Shown here in pieces: positions 43,531 to 52,509 of a DNA stretch of 64,000 nucleotides. Positions within the stretch are counted from its first letter, which is position 1. The number at the start of each line of letters is the position of its first letter. The notes beneath the pieces are model-generated. The model had not been told where the DNA came from, ran no database searches, and was given only the letters and a program-made list of their open reading frames with translations. Made by a program: the position numbers and the translations under genes. Source of the stretch: Variovorax paradoxus B4 (lineage in GTDB: Bacteria > Pseudomonadota > Gammaproteobacteria > Burkholderiales > Burkholderiaceae_C); contig NC_022234.1 of assembly GCF_000463015.1 (NCBI RefSeq), forward strand, positions 496,001 through 560,000, in the 5' to 3' direction.

Positions 43531-43920
43531 ATGAAACCGCTGCAGCGCATCGAAGAACCCAGCACCAATCCTTCACGCCTCGAGCTACTGATCGTCCATC
43601 GCCCCGAGGGAGCGGCATTTGTCCCGCCGCACATCGTGCATCTCTTTGCCGCTCTCGACTGCGTGCAGTTGGACAGATCCATCTATACCCTGCCTGCAGG
43701 CCCAGGGCGAGACGATGGGCTTCGCTGCCTCGCCAAGGATTTCGCTACGGTTGGCGGCTCCATCTGGTTGTTCGCGGAATTGGGTGACGCGGCCCAGGAT
43801 GATCAAACATATCGTCCCTTGCGGGATTGCAGCGAGCGATATGCCGAGGCAGTTGCGGCGTGGCGAGAAGGCCGTGGAGCCTTGCCCGGCCTGAAGCCCG
43901 GCGAACTTCTTCGGCTGTAG
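43531..43920 (+). CDS. Hypothetical protein with upstream FNR box
   Basis: The 129-residue soluble protein starts after GGAAG. The core reads LELLIVHRPEGAAFVPPHIV and HLFAALDCVQLDRSIYTLPA, then DDGLRCLAKDFATVGGSIWL and YAEAVAAWREGRGALPGLKP. No known family is recognised and there are no metal-binding Cys clusters. It is convergent with the small subunit of complex 1 (43962). The perfect FNR box upstream links it to low-oxygen conditions. Confidence 0.65.
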   Translation: MKPLQRIEEPSTNPSRLELLIVHRPEGAAFVPPHIVHLFAALDCVQLDRSIYTLPAGPGRDDGLRCLAKDFATVGGSIWLFAELGDAAQDDQTYRPLRDCSERYAEAVAAWREGRGALPGLKPGELLRL

Positions 43921-43961
43921 ACGCTTCGTCGGCATGGGAGCGACGAAGCGTCATGGCGGTC

Positions 43962-44483
43962 TCAGACGTCTGGCTGGCACCGTCTCACTGCACCGAGGAT
44001 CCCGCGCAGGATGTCGATCGGAGGCGGGGGGCAGCCGGGCACCACCGCGTCGACAGGAATCACATTCGCCACCCTGCCGCAGCTGGCATAGCTCTCGCCG
44101 AAGATGCCGCCGGTGCAGCCGCAATCGCCGACGGCAACCACCAGCCTGGGTTGCGGCGTGGCATCGTAAGTGCGCTTCAACGCCTCCTCCATATGGCGCG
44201 AGACCGGTCCGGTCACCAGCAGCATGTCGGCATGGCGCGGGCTGGCAACGAACTTGATGCCGAGCCCTTCGATGTTGTAGTAGGGGTTGTTGAGCGCATG
44301 GATCTCGAGCTCGCAGCCATTGCACGAGCCGGCATCGACGGCACGGATCGTCAGTGCCTGGCCAAGGATGGCGAGGATGTCGCGGTGGATGCGATCGACG
44401 GCGGCGTGTTCGGCATCGTCGGCCTGCGGCGCCGGCTCGGTGACGATGCCGGTGCGCACGATCTGCTTGAGGATGTGCCACAT
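43962..44483 (-). CDS. Complex 1 small Fe-S subunit (HyfI/NuoB-like)
   Basis: The 173-residue protein carries the proximal [4Fe-4S] ligand set of the complex I/hydrogenase small subunit: SCNGCELEIHALNNPYYNIE, VGDCGCTGG and VVPGCPPPPIDILRGIL. There is no attached ferredoxin domain, unlike the equivalent protein of complex 2. No HyfA/HyfH-like ferredoxin gene lies in this operon, so its electron donor is not encoded here. It overlaps the large-subunit gene by ATGA (44483) and ends the operon. Confidence 0.9.
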   Translation of the reverse strand: MWHILKQIVRTGIVTEPAPQADDAEHAAVDRIHRDILAILGQALTIRAVDAGSCNGCELEIHALNNPYYNIEGLGIKFVASPRHADMLLVTGPVSRHMEEALKRTYDATPQPRLVVAVGDCGCTGGIFGESYASCGRVANVIPVDAVVPGCPPPPIDILRGILGAVRRCQPDV

Positions 44484-46033
44484 CAGAGGTCGTGTCCCGA
44501 ATAGCTCAGGTTGAAGGACTTGTTGATCAGCGGAAAGTCCGGAACGATGTTGCCGATGATGGCGTGCTCCAGCACCGGCCAGTTCTGCCAGGATGGATCG
44601 TGGCAGTGGCATCGCACGATGCGGCCGTCGTCCGAGATTTCCAACGCAACGAACACCTCGCCGCGCCATCCTTCGACCCGGCCCGCACCCAGCGATGCCG
44701 AAGTCCGGTGCGCCACCTCGGCCCGGGCCGCGCCGCCCGGCAAGCCGGCGCAGATGGCACGGATGAGCCGCAACGACTCGAACGCCTCGTCGAACCGTAC
44801 CGCCACGCGCGCCGCGACGTCGCCGTCGTGCTGCGTCGCGATCTCGACCTTCAGCCCATCGTAGGGCGGCCGCGGGAAGTCGCAGCGCAGATCGGCCGCC
44901 TGCCCGCTCGCGCGTCCCGCCAGGCCCGTAAGGCCGAGTCGCGCGGCCAGCTCGGGCGTGACCTGTCCGGCCCCGGCAAATCGGTCCTGCAGACCCGCAT
45001 GCTCGTCGTATATGCGCCTCAACACGCGCACCTCCTGCTCGACCGCATCGCATTGCGCGCGCAGGCGATCCCGCATGGACGGCGTCGGATCGACCGCCAC
45101 GCCGCCAGGGATGACGGCGTCCATCATCAGGCGGTGGCCGAAGATCTGCCCGGACAGGCGCAACCAGTCTTCGCGCAGCCGGGAGAACTGCGCCAGGCCG
45201 AAGGCGAGCGCCGCGTCGTTGGCCAGCGCGCCAAGGTCGCCCAGGTGGTTGGCCACGCGTTCGCGCTCGAGCATCAGCGCACGCAGCCAGCTGGCGCGTT
45301 CCGGAATGTCGCAGCCCCAGGCCGACTCGAGCGCCATGCTGTAGGCCCAGGCGTAGGCCACCGTCGTGTCGCCGGAGATGCGGCCTGCAAGTCGGTGGCC
45401 CTCGAGCGGCGCCAGTTCCGTGAACCGGCGCTCCACGCCCTTGTGCGTGTACCCCAGGTGCTCCTCGAGCCTGAGCACTTTTTCGCCCACGACGGAAAAA
45501 CGAAAGTGGCCGGGCTCGATGATGCCGGCATGCACGGGTCCGACGGCGATCTCGTGCACCCCGTCGCCGTCGACGCGCACGAAAGGGTAGTCGGCGGGAA
45601 GCGCGCCCCGCGCGGCTCGCTCGAACCGGGCGGTTGATTGAAGGGGCGGCGGTCCGGGCGGCCATGCCCCGTGGTCGAGCCAGGGGCGATCGTCCTCCTG
45701 GCCTTCCGCGCGAATGCCCGACAGATCCGCGACGGCGCGTTGCATGCGTTGCGCACAGGGGAACAGGCCGGCCAGGTCGGGAAACCCCTGCGCAGCGTCT
45801 TCCAGGCGAAGTTCGAGCCAGACCAGCCCTTCGCGCACGGCATACGCGGCACACACCGCCGTCACGTCGCCGTGCGCGCGGCGATCGACGCCCCAGACCG
45901 AGACCAGGCGCCCGCCGGTGTCCGCGACGCGGCGCGCGGCGGTGCTCCAGGCGCTGCGCTGCACCCGTCCATGCCAGATGGGCATCGGCGAGGGCAGTCG
46001 CCGCAGATCGAGTCCGAGTTCCGGCGGCGCCAT
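44483..46033 (-). CDS. Complex 1 large subunit (HyfG/NuoCD-like) lacking NiFe ligands
   Basis: The 516-residue protein has an N-terminal NuoC-like part (about residues 20-110) fused to a NuoD/HycE-like domain (HEIAVGPVHAGIIEPGHFRF, HLGYTHKGVERRFTELAPLE, ALMLERERVANHLGDLGALA). Where hydrogenases have the first CxxC (RVCGIC), it reads GRISGDTTVAYAWAYSMALE (about 218-237). Its end, INKSFNLSYSGHDL, lacks the DPCxxC of the second pair. With no Ni ligands it cannot be a hydrogenase. It fits the energy-converting hydrogenase-related (Ehr) proteins. It lies 3 nt from the HyfF-like gene. Confidence 0.9.
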   Translation of the reverse strand: MAPPELGLDLRRLPSPMPIWHGRVQRSAWSTAARRVADTGGRLVSVWGVDRRAHGDVTAVCAAYAVREGLVWLELRLEDAAQGFPDLAGLFPCAQRMQRAVADLSGIRAEGQEDDRPWLDHGAWPPGPPPLQSTARFERAARGALPADYPFVRVDGDGVHEIAVGPVHAGIIEPGHFRFSVVGEKVLRLEEHLGYTHKGVERRFTELAPLEGHRLAGRISGDTTVAYAWAYSMALESAWGCDIPERASWLRALMLERERVANHLGDLGALANDAALAFGLAQFSRLREDWLRLSGQIFGHRLMMDAVIPGGVAVDPTPSMRDRLRAQCDAVEQEVRVLRRIYDEHAGLQDRFAGAGQVTPELAARLGLTGLAGRASGQAADLRCDFPRPPYDGLKVEIATQHDGDVAARVAVRFDEAFESLRLIRAICAGLPGGAARAEVAHRTSASLGAGRVEGWRGEVFVALEISDDGRIVRCHCHDPSWQNWPVLEHAIIGNIVPDFPLINKSFNLSYSGHDL

Positions 46034-46036
46034 CGG

Positions 46037-47491
46037 TCAGTTCCCCAGCATGGCCGCCGCCTGGACGTACCAGGCGTTCAGATAGGGCGGGATGTAGAGG
46101 CCGAGCATCAGGCCCAGCGCCAGATGCACGAACACCGGAACCAGGGCCGGAGGATGCGCCAGGGGCTTGACGTTGGTCTCCCCGAAGACCATGGGCTGGA
46201 TCCGGCTGAAGACGGACGCGAACGCCAATCCCAGGGCGACCAGCAGAAACGGGGTTGCCCAGGGCTGCTCGCGCATTGCGGTCGTGACGATCAGGAACTC
46301 GCTGGCGAAGACGCCGAACGGTGGCATGCCGAGGATGGCGAGCGATCCGAGCATCAGCCCCCAGGCAACCGTCGGGCTGACCTTGATGAGTCCGCGGATG
46401 TTTTCCATGACCTGGGTGCCGGCCTTCTGCGCCGCATGGCCGACGGCAAAGAAGATCGCCGACTTGATCAGCGAGTGCACCGTCATGTGCAGCAGCCCGG
46501 CGTAGTTGGCGATGGGGCCGCCCATGCCGAAGGCGAAGGTCATCATGCCCATGTGCTCGATCGACGAGTAGGCGAACATGCGCTTGACGTCCTTCTGCCG
46601 GATCAGGAAGAACACCGCCGCCACCACCGACAGCAGGCCGAACCCCATCATCAGCCGGCCGGCCAGGGGACTGCCCAGTGCGCCGTCGGTCAACACCTTG
46701 CAGCGCAGGATCGCATAGAGCGCGACGTTCAGCAGCAGGCCCGACAGCACCGCCGACACCGGTGTCGGACCCTCGGCATGCGCATCGGGCAGCCAGTTGT
46801 GGACCGGCACCAGGCCGACCTTGGTCCCGTATCCGATGAACAGGAACGCGAACGCCAGCGTGATGATGTTCGGATCGAGCTGCCCCTTCACCGCATCGAG
46901 GTTGGTCCAGAGCAGGGCGCCGCCTTCGGGGCCGATCACCTTTTCGGCCGCCATGTAGAGCAGCACCGTTCCGAACAATGCCTGGGCGATGCCCACGCCG
47001 CACAGGATGAAGTATTTCCACGCGGCCTCGAGGCTGGCCGCGGTGCGATAGACGCTGACCAGCAGCACGGTGGTCAATGTCGCGGCCTCCATGGCCACCC
47101 AGATGATGCCCATGTTGTTGGTCGTCAACGCGAGCAGCATCGTGAAGCTGAACAGCTGGTACATGCTGTGGTAGAGCCGCATGCGTGGCGGGGTCATCTT
47201 TCCATGGTCGCGCTCCACCCGCATGTAGGGGCGCGAGAAGATGGCGGTGGTCAGGCCGACGAACGCGGTCAGGGCGACGAGAAAGACATTCAGCGCATCG
47301 ATGTAGAACTCGCGATCCCACACCAGCGTCGGCCCGCTCTCGACGATCTGCGCCGTGAGCGCGCAGGCGGAAATGAAGGTACCCAGGCTGAAGGCGACAT
47401 TGACGTCGCGTGCGTTGTCGCGGTGGCCGACCAGCGCCAGCACCAACCCGCCGGCCAGCGGGGTTGCGAGGAGGAAGGCCAATGCAAGCAT
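46037..47491 (-). CDS. Complex 1 membrane subunit F (HyfF/NuoN-like antiporter)
   Basis: The 484-residue protein is a Mrp/NuoL-M-N-type proton-translocating subunit with about 14 helices. Characteristic segments are GIIWVAMEAATLTTVLLVSV (helix with Glu), KVGLVPVHNWLPDAHAEGPT, KRMFAYSSIEHMGMMTFAFG, VGHAAQKAGTQVMENIRGLI and GMPPFGVFASEFLIV. It is a little shorter than E. coli HyfF (about 526). It lies between the E-like subunit (start codon adjacent to that stop at 47492) and the large subunit. Confidence 0.92.
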   Translation of the reverse strand: MLALAFLLATPLAGGLVLALVGHRDNARDVNVAFSLGTFISACALTAQIVESGPTLVWDREFYIDALNVFLVALTAFVGLTTAIFSRPYMRVERDHGKMTPPRMRLYHSMYQLFSFTMLLALTTNNMGIIWVAMEAATLTTVLLVSVYRTAASLEAAWKYFILCGVGIAQALFGTVLLYMAAEKVIGPEGGALLWTNLDAVKGQLDPNIITLAFAFLFIGYGTKVGLVPVHNWLPDAHAEGPTPVSAVLSGLLLNVALYAILRCKVLTDGALGSPLAGRLMMGFGLLSVVAAVFFLIRQKDVKRMFAYSSIEHMGMMTFAFGMGGPIANYAGLLHMTVHSLIKSAIFFAVGHAAQKAGTQVMENIRGLIKVSPTVAWGLMLGSLAILGMPPFGVFASEFLIVTTAMREQPWATPFLLVALGLAFASVFSRIQPMVFGETNVKPLAHPPALVPVFVHLALGLMLGLYIPPYLNAWYVQAAAMLGN

Positions 47492-48154
47492 CTAGTCTTC
47501 CTTGAGCTTTTCCAGGTGGCGGATGTCCAGGCTGTCGAATTGCTCGCGGATCTGGAACATGAAGACGCCCAGGATCAGCACGCCGATCAGCACATCCAGC
47601 GCGATGCCGAACTCGACCACCATCGGCATGCCGTAGGTGGCCGACGTCGCGGCGAAGAACAGGCCGTTCTCCATCGCGAGAAAGCCGATCACCTGCGGAA
47701 TCGCCTTGGCGCGCGTGATCATCATCAGGAACGACAGCAGCACGCAGGCCAGCGCGATGCCCAGCGTGCCGCTGGCGAGCGCCGATGACAGTCGGGAGAT
47801 GGGAATGGCCAGATTGAAGGCGAAGATCACCACCGCGATGCCGATGAGCATCGTCGTCGGGATCTTGATCAGTGTCTCGACGTCCGAGCGGATGCCGAGC
47901 CGTCGGACGACCCGGTGCAGCAGGTACGGGATCAACAGCACCTTGAGCACCAGGGTCAGTCCGCCCGACAGGTACAGGTGGTGCTGGTGGGTCGCGTAGC
48001 CGACGACGACGGTGGCGAGCGCCAGCGTGGCGCCCTGCATCGTGAACAGGTGAATCAGCGTGAGGATGCGCCGCTGTGAGAGCATCGCAAAAGCGAGCAT
48101 CAGCAGCACTGCGCCGAGCAGGTTGACGAACTGGGTCAGGATGCCATTGTTCAT
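47492..48154 (-). CDS. Complex 1 membrane subunit E (HyfE-like)
   Basis: The 220-residue protein, almost the length of E. coli HyfE (216), has about seven helices. Its second half carries the NuoK-like part: GIALACVLLSFLMMITRAKA, IPQVIGFLAMENGLFFAATS and TYGMPMVVEFGIALDVLIGV. The Glu in AMEN corresponds to the membrane Glu of NuoK needed for proton transfer. The gene abuts the HyfF-like gene without a gap and ends 1 nt before the start of the C-like gene's stop region (48156). Confidence 0.92.
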   Translation of the reverse strand: MNNGILTQFVNLLGAVLLMLAFAMLSQRRILTLIHLFTMQGATLALATVVVGYATHQHHLYLSGGLTLVLKVLLIPYLLHRVVRRLGIRSDVETLIKIPTTMLIGIAVVIFAFNLAIPISRLSSALASGTLGIALACVLLSFLMMITRAKAIPQVIGFLAMENGLFFAATSATYGMPMVVEFGIALDVLIGVLILGVFMFQIREQFDSLDIRHLEKLKED

Positions 48155-48155
48155 G

Positions 48156-49103
48156 TCAGCGGTTGAGCAGCAGGTGCACGAGCATGCCGATCACCGCCAG
48201 CAGGAAGGCGGTGGCGAGGAATTCGGGGACGCGGAAGATGCGCATCTTGGCGCTCGCCGTTTCCAGAACGGCCAGCAGAAAGCCGCCAACGGCGAGTTTG
48301 CCCATCAGCGCGGGCAGGGCCAGCAGCATCTCCAGGGGGGCCTGGGCTTCGGCCACGCCCCATGGAAAAAACAGGGCCAAGCCGATACACGAGTACGCGA
48401 ACAGCTTCAGGCTGGACGCCCATTCGACCAGCGCCAGATGCCGGCCCGAGTACTCGAGAATGAGCGCCTCGTGGATCATGGTCAGCTCGAGGTGCGTGGC
48501 CGGGTTGTCCACCGGCACGCGAGCGTTCTCGGCGAGCGAGACCATCGTGAATGCAACCCCGGTGAAGGCCAGCCCGGGATAGATGGCCAGTTCCCGACGC
48601 GCCAGCGTCTCGACAATGGTCGTGAGGGACGTGGACTGGGAGATCAGCGAGGCCGAGAACAGCACCATCAGCAGCGCGGGTTCGGCAAGAAACCCGACCA
48701 GCATTTCGCGGCGCGCTCCCATGGTGCCGAACGCGGTGCCGATGTCCATGGCGGCCAGCGAGATGAACACCCGCGCCAGGGCGAACAGGCCGACCAGCGC
48801 GATCGCATCGGCCGCCGGCGCCAGCGGCAAGTCGGTCGACAGCGTCGGGATGATGGCGCAGGCCAGCACCATGCAGCCGAACATCACGTAGGGTGCGATG
48901 CGGAACAAGCGCGATGCGTGCTCGGCAATCACCGATTCCTTGTGAAACAGCTTGTGCAGCATGCGGTAGGGCTGCCAGAGGCTGGGTGCAGACTTGTTCT
49001 GGAGCCACGCGCGCCACAGGTTGATCCAGCCGGTCAACAGGGGCGCCAGCGCGATCGCGATGACGATCTCCAGCACTTGCGACATGACGCCGGTGAGACT
49101 CAT
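48156..49103 (-). CDS. Complex 1 membrane subunit C (HyfC/NuoH-like)
   Basis: The 315-residue protein matches HyfC in length and motifs: SAPSLWQPYRMLHKLFHKES, SLAAMDIGTAFGTMGARREM, LVGFLAEPALLMVLFSASLI and ENARVPVDNPATHLELTMIH, EALILEYSGRHLALVEW. This is the Q-module-contacting membrane subunit that links the hydrophilic arm to the antiporter subunits. The conserved acidic residues (AEPA, ENARVPVDNP, HLELTMIHEA) are retained, which argues the complex is still functional for ion coupling. Confidence 0.93.
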   Translation of the reverse strand: MSLTGVMSQVLEIVIAIALAPLLTGWINLWRAWLQNKSAPSLWQPYRMLHKLFHKESVIAEHASRLFRIAPYVMFGCMVLACAIIPTLSTDLPLAPAADAIALVGLFALARVFISLAAMDIGTAFGTMGARREMLVGFLAEPALLMVLFSASLISQSTSLTTIVETLARRELAIYPGLAFTGVAFTMVSLAENARVPVDNPATHLELTMIHEALILEYSGRHLALVEWASSLKLFAYSCIGLALFFPWGVAEAQAPLEMLLALPALMGKLAVGGFLLAVLETASAKMRIFRVPEFLATAFLLAVIGMLVHLLLNR

Positions 49104-49110
49104 GGCAGGC

Positions 49111-51135
49111 TCACCGCATGACCACGAGCAGCGTGGCCACGAGTGTCAGGAAGCTGTACAGCAGGTACACCGAGATGCGCCCCTGCTGCATCAGGCCGAC
49201 CAGCCGCGCGAGATACGCGGCCAGGTCGGCGATGGGCACATAGAGCCAGCGCCAGAAGCGGTCTTCCACCGTCACACGGTAGCGCGGCTTCGCATCGAAG
49301 GGGGTGGGCAGGTCGCGCCGCATCAGGAAGAACGGCTCGAAGATCTGGCGGATGGGCTGGCCGAAGCCCTCGGCGGTGTCCTGCATGCGTGCCGTGCCCC
49401 ACGCAAAGCCGCAAGCCCAGGGCGGGCTGCGCCGCATGCGTCCGTGGTACAGGCCGCGCACCAGCAGATAGGCGAGTGCAAAACTCCCGAGGATGCCGAG
49501 CAGCAGGATCACGGGCCCATAGCTGGCCTGCTCGAGGCTGTTCGGCGCCAACAGCCAGCGGTTGGCTGCCGGCTCGCCGCCCAGACCCGATGCGACGAGT
49601 TGCCGCGTCACCGGATCGATCAGCCGGATGAACTGCGTCGGCAGCAGCCCGAGCGCAACGCAGCCCAGCGCCAGCCAGGCCATGCCCACGCGCTCCCAGT
49701 GGCCGGCATCGTTGGCATGGGCGAGTTTCTCCTCGCGCGGCTGGCCGAGGAAGATCACGCCGAAGAACTTGACCATCGTGTAGCCGGCCAGGGCGGCCAC
49801 CAGCACGATGAGCGCGGCAACCACCGGGATGAGCATGGTCAGGAGCGGCACCGGCAGTCCCGGCGTGAAGAGGAAGCTCTGCAGCAGCAGCCATTCCGAG
49901 ACGAACCCGCCCAGCGGCGGCAGGCCTGCGCTGCTCAGCACGCCCAGCAGCGTGAGCCAGGCGACCCAGGGCATGGTCCGGATCAGTCCACCCAGCTTGC
50001 CCAGGTTTCTCTCGGAAGTGGCATGAAGCACGCTGCCGGCGCCAAGAAAGAGCAGGCTCTTGAAGAACGCGTGGCTTGCGACGTGATAGAGGGTCGCCGT
50101 CAACGCGAGTGCGGCCATCGGCTTCATGCCATAGGCTGAGAATATCAATGCCAGTCCCATGCCGGCGAACAGCAAGCCCATGTTCTCGATCGACGAATAG
50201 GCCAGCAGTCGCTTCATGTCGACCTGTACCGCCGCGAAGATCACGCCGAACAGCGCCGTCGCCAGGCCGATCGCCAGCAGCAGGCCGCCCCACCACCACA
50301 TGGGGGTGTTCAGCAGGTCCAGGGACACGCGCAGCAGGCCGTAGATGGCCGTGTTGAGCATGACCCCGCTCATCATGGCCGAGACGGGGGAGGGCGCCGC
50401 GGGGTGGGCTTCGGGCAGCCAGACATGCAGCGGCAGGATGCCGGCCTTGGCGCCGAACCCGAACACCGCAAGCAGGAAGCCGGCCGAGGCCCACAACGGG
50501 GGCAACGCCTGGGCGCGCATGTTGGCGAATGTGTAGTCGCCCGTATCGGCCTGCAGCACGCCGAAGCACAGCAGGACCGCAATGGCGCCGATTCTCGCCA
50601 TCGTGATGTAGAGATAGCCGGCGCTGCGCACCTCGGCCAGGCGGTGGTTCGCGGTCACCAGGAAGAACGACGACAGCGCCATCGTCTCCCACATCACCAT
50701 GAACGAATACGCGTCGTCGGCGAGGATCACGCCCACCATGCTGACCAGGAAGACGTGGTACTCCAGGCACAGCAGGCCGGGCGGCGTGCCTTCGCCTTTG
50801 CGGAAGTAGCCGGCTGCAAATGTGGAGATGCCTGCGGCCGAGCCTCCGACCACCATCAGGAAGTAGGCCGACAGGCTGTCCAGGCGAAGATGGAACGGCA
50901 ATGCGGGCAACCCGATGGGCAGCACGGCGACCTCGGGCGTGTCGAGCAATGCGCCCAGGGCCAGGCCGAAGAGTGCCAGCCCGAGCAGCGCGCCGGCAGG
51001 AAAGAACAGCCGGGACACCAGTGCCAATCGATGCAACGCCATGACGCCGGCGATGCCGATCAGAAGCCAGCCCAGCGCAACGACGAGTACCCAATCCAGC
51101 CAGAGCCAATGCGCGGGAGAGGGCAGGCTGGTCAT
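49111..51135 (-). CDS. Complex 1 membrane subunit B (HyfB/NuoL-like antiporter)
   Basis: The 674-residue protein is the large Mrp-type antiporter subunit, equal in length to HyfB (about 672). Motifs: YSFMVMWETMALSSFFLVTA (helix with Glu), GILPLHVWLPEAHPAAPSPV, KRLLAYSSIENMGLLFAGMG, HAFFKSLLFLGAGSVLHATS, GLPPLGGFVSEWLLLQS and the C-terminal PWACGFAWGTARMQDTAEGF segment usual in HyfB. It starts the complex-1 genes. The SpeE-like gene ends 173 nt upstream with a hairpin between, so read-through from the operator at 52384 is possible. Confidence 0.93.
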   Translation of the reverse strand: MTSLPSPAHWLWLDWVLVVALGWLLIGIAGVMALHRLALVSRLFFPAGALLGLALFGLALGALLDTPEVAVLPIGLPALPFHLRLDSLSAYFLMVVGGSAAGISTFAAGYFRKGEGTPPGLLCLEYHVFLVSMVGVILADDAYSFMVMWETMALSSFFLVTANHRLAEVRSAGYLYITMARIGAIAVLLCFGVLQADTGDYTFANMRAQALPPLWASAGFLLAVFGFGAKAGILPLHVWLPEAHPAAPSPVSAMMSGVMLNTAIYGLLRVSLDLLNTPMWWWGGLLLAIGLATALFGVIFAAVQVDMKRLLAYSSIENMGLLFAGMGLALIFSAYGMKPMAALALTATLYHVASHAFFKSLLFLGAGSVLHATSERNLGKLGGLIRTMPWVAWLTLLGVLSSAGLPPLGGFVSEWLLLQSFLFTPGLPVPLLTMLIPVVAALIVLVAALAGYTMVKFFGVIFLGQPREEKLAHANDAGHWERVGMAWLALGCVALGLLPTQFIRLIDPVTRQLVASGLGGEPAANRWLLAPNSLEQASYGPVILLLGILGSFALAYLLVRGLYHGRMRRSPPWACGFAWGTARMQDTAEGFGQPIRQIFEPFFLMRRDLPTPFDAKPRYRVTVEDRFWRWLYVPIADLAAYLARLVGLMQQGRISVYLLYSFLTLVATLLVVMR

Positions 51136-51274
51136 GGCTGGGCACTCTGGAGGTCAGCGCGCCACGAGAGGATGCCTTTCACCGACCGTGAGGTTCGGCG
51201 AACAGGGCCTGCGTACAACTTCGAGTTCCATGGATCCTCAGCATTGCGTTGAAATCCAAAGGGTATCTTCAGCA

Positions 51275-51294
51275 CATGGTATATGAATACCATG
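51275..51294. promoter_or_regulatory. Perfect 8-4-8 palindrome between SpeE-like and complex-1 genes
   Basis: CATGGTAT-atga-ATACCATG lies 15 nt after the SpeE-like stop (51309) and 139 nt before the HyfB-like start. It has no T-run, so an intrinsic terminator is unlikely. It could be an operator or an RNA hairpin setting the ratio of the two products. Confidence 0.5.
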
Positions 51295-51308
51295 CGATCC
51301 AGGAAGGA

Positions 51309-52064
51309 CTAGCTTCGCTGGTCTTTCAGCGCGGATGTGATCAGTGCAAACCCTGCCAGCAGCTGGCTGGCGGCGATGGGATCGAGGTCGGGCGGCTTGC
51401 GGATGGCTCCGAGCCGATACGTCTCGAGGGCATTGCCCTTGCAGGCGAACACGATGTTGTGGCTCTCCTCGCCATCTTCGACGACAAGAACGGACTCATT
51501 GAAGCTCTGGCGGATCCGGATCAGGTGGTCGACGCTTTCGGGGTCCCCGTGCTGCAGGTTGACCACCATGATCCCGTCGGGCCTGAGCGACTCGTAGCAG
51601 CCGTCATAGAAACCCTGGGAGCTCAGCTGGGCAGGCAGGCCTTCCAGGACATACCCGTCCACGATCAGGACATCGAAGCGGCTGGGATCGCGATGCACGA
51701 AGTCCGCGCCATCGGCCTGAAAGACCATGAACCGCGCATCATCAGGGGGGATGTGAAACTCATCGCGCAATGCGATGACATGCGGATTGATCTCGGCGAC
51801 CTGGATCCGGGTCCGGCTCAGATAGCGATAGCAGAACTTGGCCAGCGATCCGCCCCCCAAGCCGATCATCCCGATGCTCCGGGGGTCGGGCTTGAAGAGC
51901 AGGAAGCCCATCATCGTGCGCGTGTATTCGAGCGCCAAGGCGTTGGGATCATTGATGCGCATGCGGCTCTGGATGTCGCTGATGCAGAAATGAAGGAGCT
52001 TGGAAGTGGCGGTCTCGTAGATGAAGGGTTTGACGTGTCGCACGGAGGCTGGGCTGTCGGGCAT
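51309..52064 (-). CDS. Spermidine-synthase-like methyltransferase-fold protein, copy 2
   Basis: ATG 52064 (MPDSPASVRHVKPFIYETAT) aligns with the N-terminus of copy 1; a longer frame to 52151 overlaps another small ORF. It shares IQSRMRI...LEYTRTMMGFLLFKPD, MIGLGGGSLAKFCYRYLSRT, QVAEINPHVIALRDEFHIPP and FDVLIVDGYVLEGLPAQLSS with copy 1 (41156-41935), at roughly half identity by eye. The SAM-type fold is intact and the catalytic Asp region is VDGYV. It is the first large gene behind the operator at 52384 and is probably in one transcript with complex 1. Confidence 0.83.
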   Translation of the reverse strand: MPDSPASVRHVKPFIYETATSKLLHFCISDIQSRMRINDPNALALEYTRTMMGFLLFKPDPRSIGMIGLGGGSLAKFCYRYLSRTRIQVAEINPHVIALRDEFHIPPDDARFMVFQADGADFVHRDPSRFDVLIVDGYVLEGLPAQLSSQGFYDGCYESLRPDGIMVVNLQHGDPESVDHLIRIRQSFNESVLVVEDGEESHNIVFACKGNALETYRLGAIRKPPDLDPIAASQLLAGFALITSALKDQRS

Positions 52065-52104
52065 GAGCAAGAACGGTTCTTGGTTTCTGATGGGGGAATC
52101 GGGT

Positions 52105-52239
52105 TCAGCGCCGGGCCATGCGCGCCAGCGAAGCGCGGATGTGGGCAACATCCATGTTCGTGATCACCACGCGCGGGGTGAGAAACATCGGCGCGTCGAG
52201 TTCAAGGTCCGGCATCACAAGCAGGCATTGGCTGCGCAT
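52105..52239 (-). CDS. Possible 44-residue peptide upstream of SpeE-like copy 2
   Basis: ATG 52239 to TGA 52105 encodes MRSQCLLVMPDLELDAPMFL, then TPRVVITNMDVAHIRASLAR. It has a protein-like composition and lies 40 nt before the SpeE-like start. The upstream frame (NIVSTDVVREGVLAHHRMTA) also looks protein-like, so this may be the tail of a gene broken by a frameshift. Weak support: there is no clear ribosome site. Confidence 0.25.
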   Translation of the reverse strand: MRSQCLLVMPDLELDAPMFLTPRVVITNMDVAHIRASLARMARR

Positions 52240-52383
52240 CGTTCAGTGCCGTCATCCGGTGGTGCGCGAGAACGCCCTCGCGTACGACGTCCGTGGACAC
52301 GATGTTCCTGAGCAGGGAAACGCCACATGCTCCAAGTTCTGTGCGATAGAAATCGAATGTAATGCGTCTGATGTTTCATTGCA

Positions 52384-52402
52384 ATGATAATTTCATTATC
52401 AT
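52384..52402. promoter_or_regulatory. Operator copy 2 of the 19-bp shared site
   Basis: ATGATAATTTCATTATCAT is a palindrome with 8-bp arms (ATGATAAT/ATTATCAT) around TTC, preceded by TTGCA as in copy 1. It lies between the SpeE-like gene (minus) and the glutathione transferase gene (plus, 52510). It resembles a Fur box but has three central bases instead of one. Confidence 0.7.
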
Positions 52403-52509
52403 ATCTTCGCATCTGCCGATGCTTGCCACGGAGCGCCTGACCTCGACCTGGCTGGCGTGCCCGGAGAAGCGGGGCCAATTTTCTTTACCGACACCGCACG
52501 AAGGCACGC

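Noticed and set aside
44492..45637. Long plus-strand frames opposite the hydrogenase-like genes
   Set aside because: They are GC-rich antisense shadows with high His, Arg and Gln content, while the minus-strand frames carry clear family motifs.
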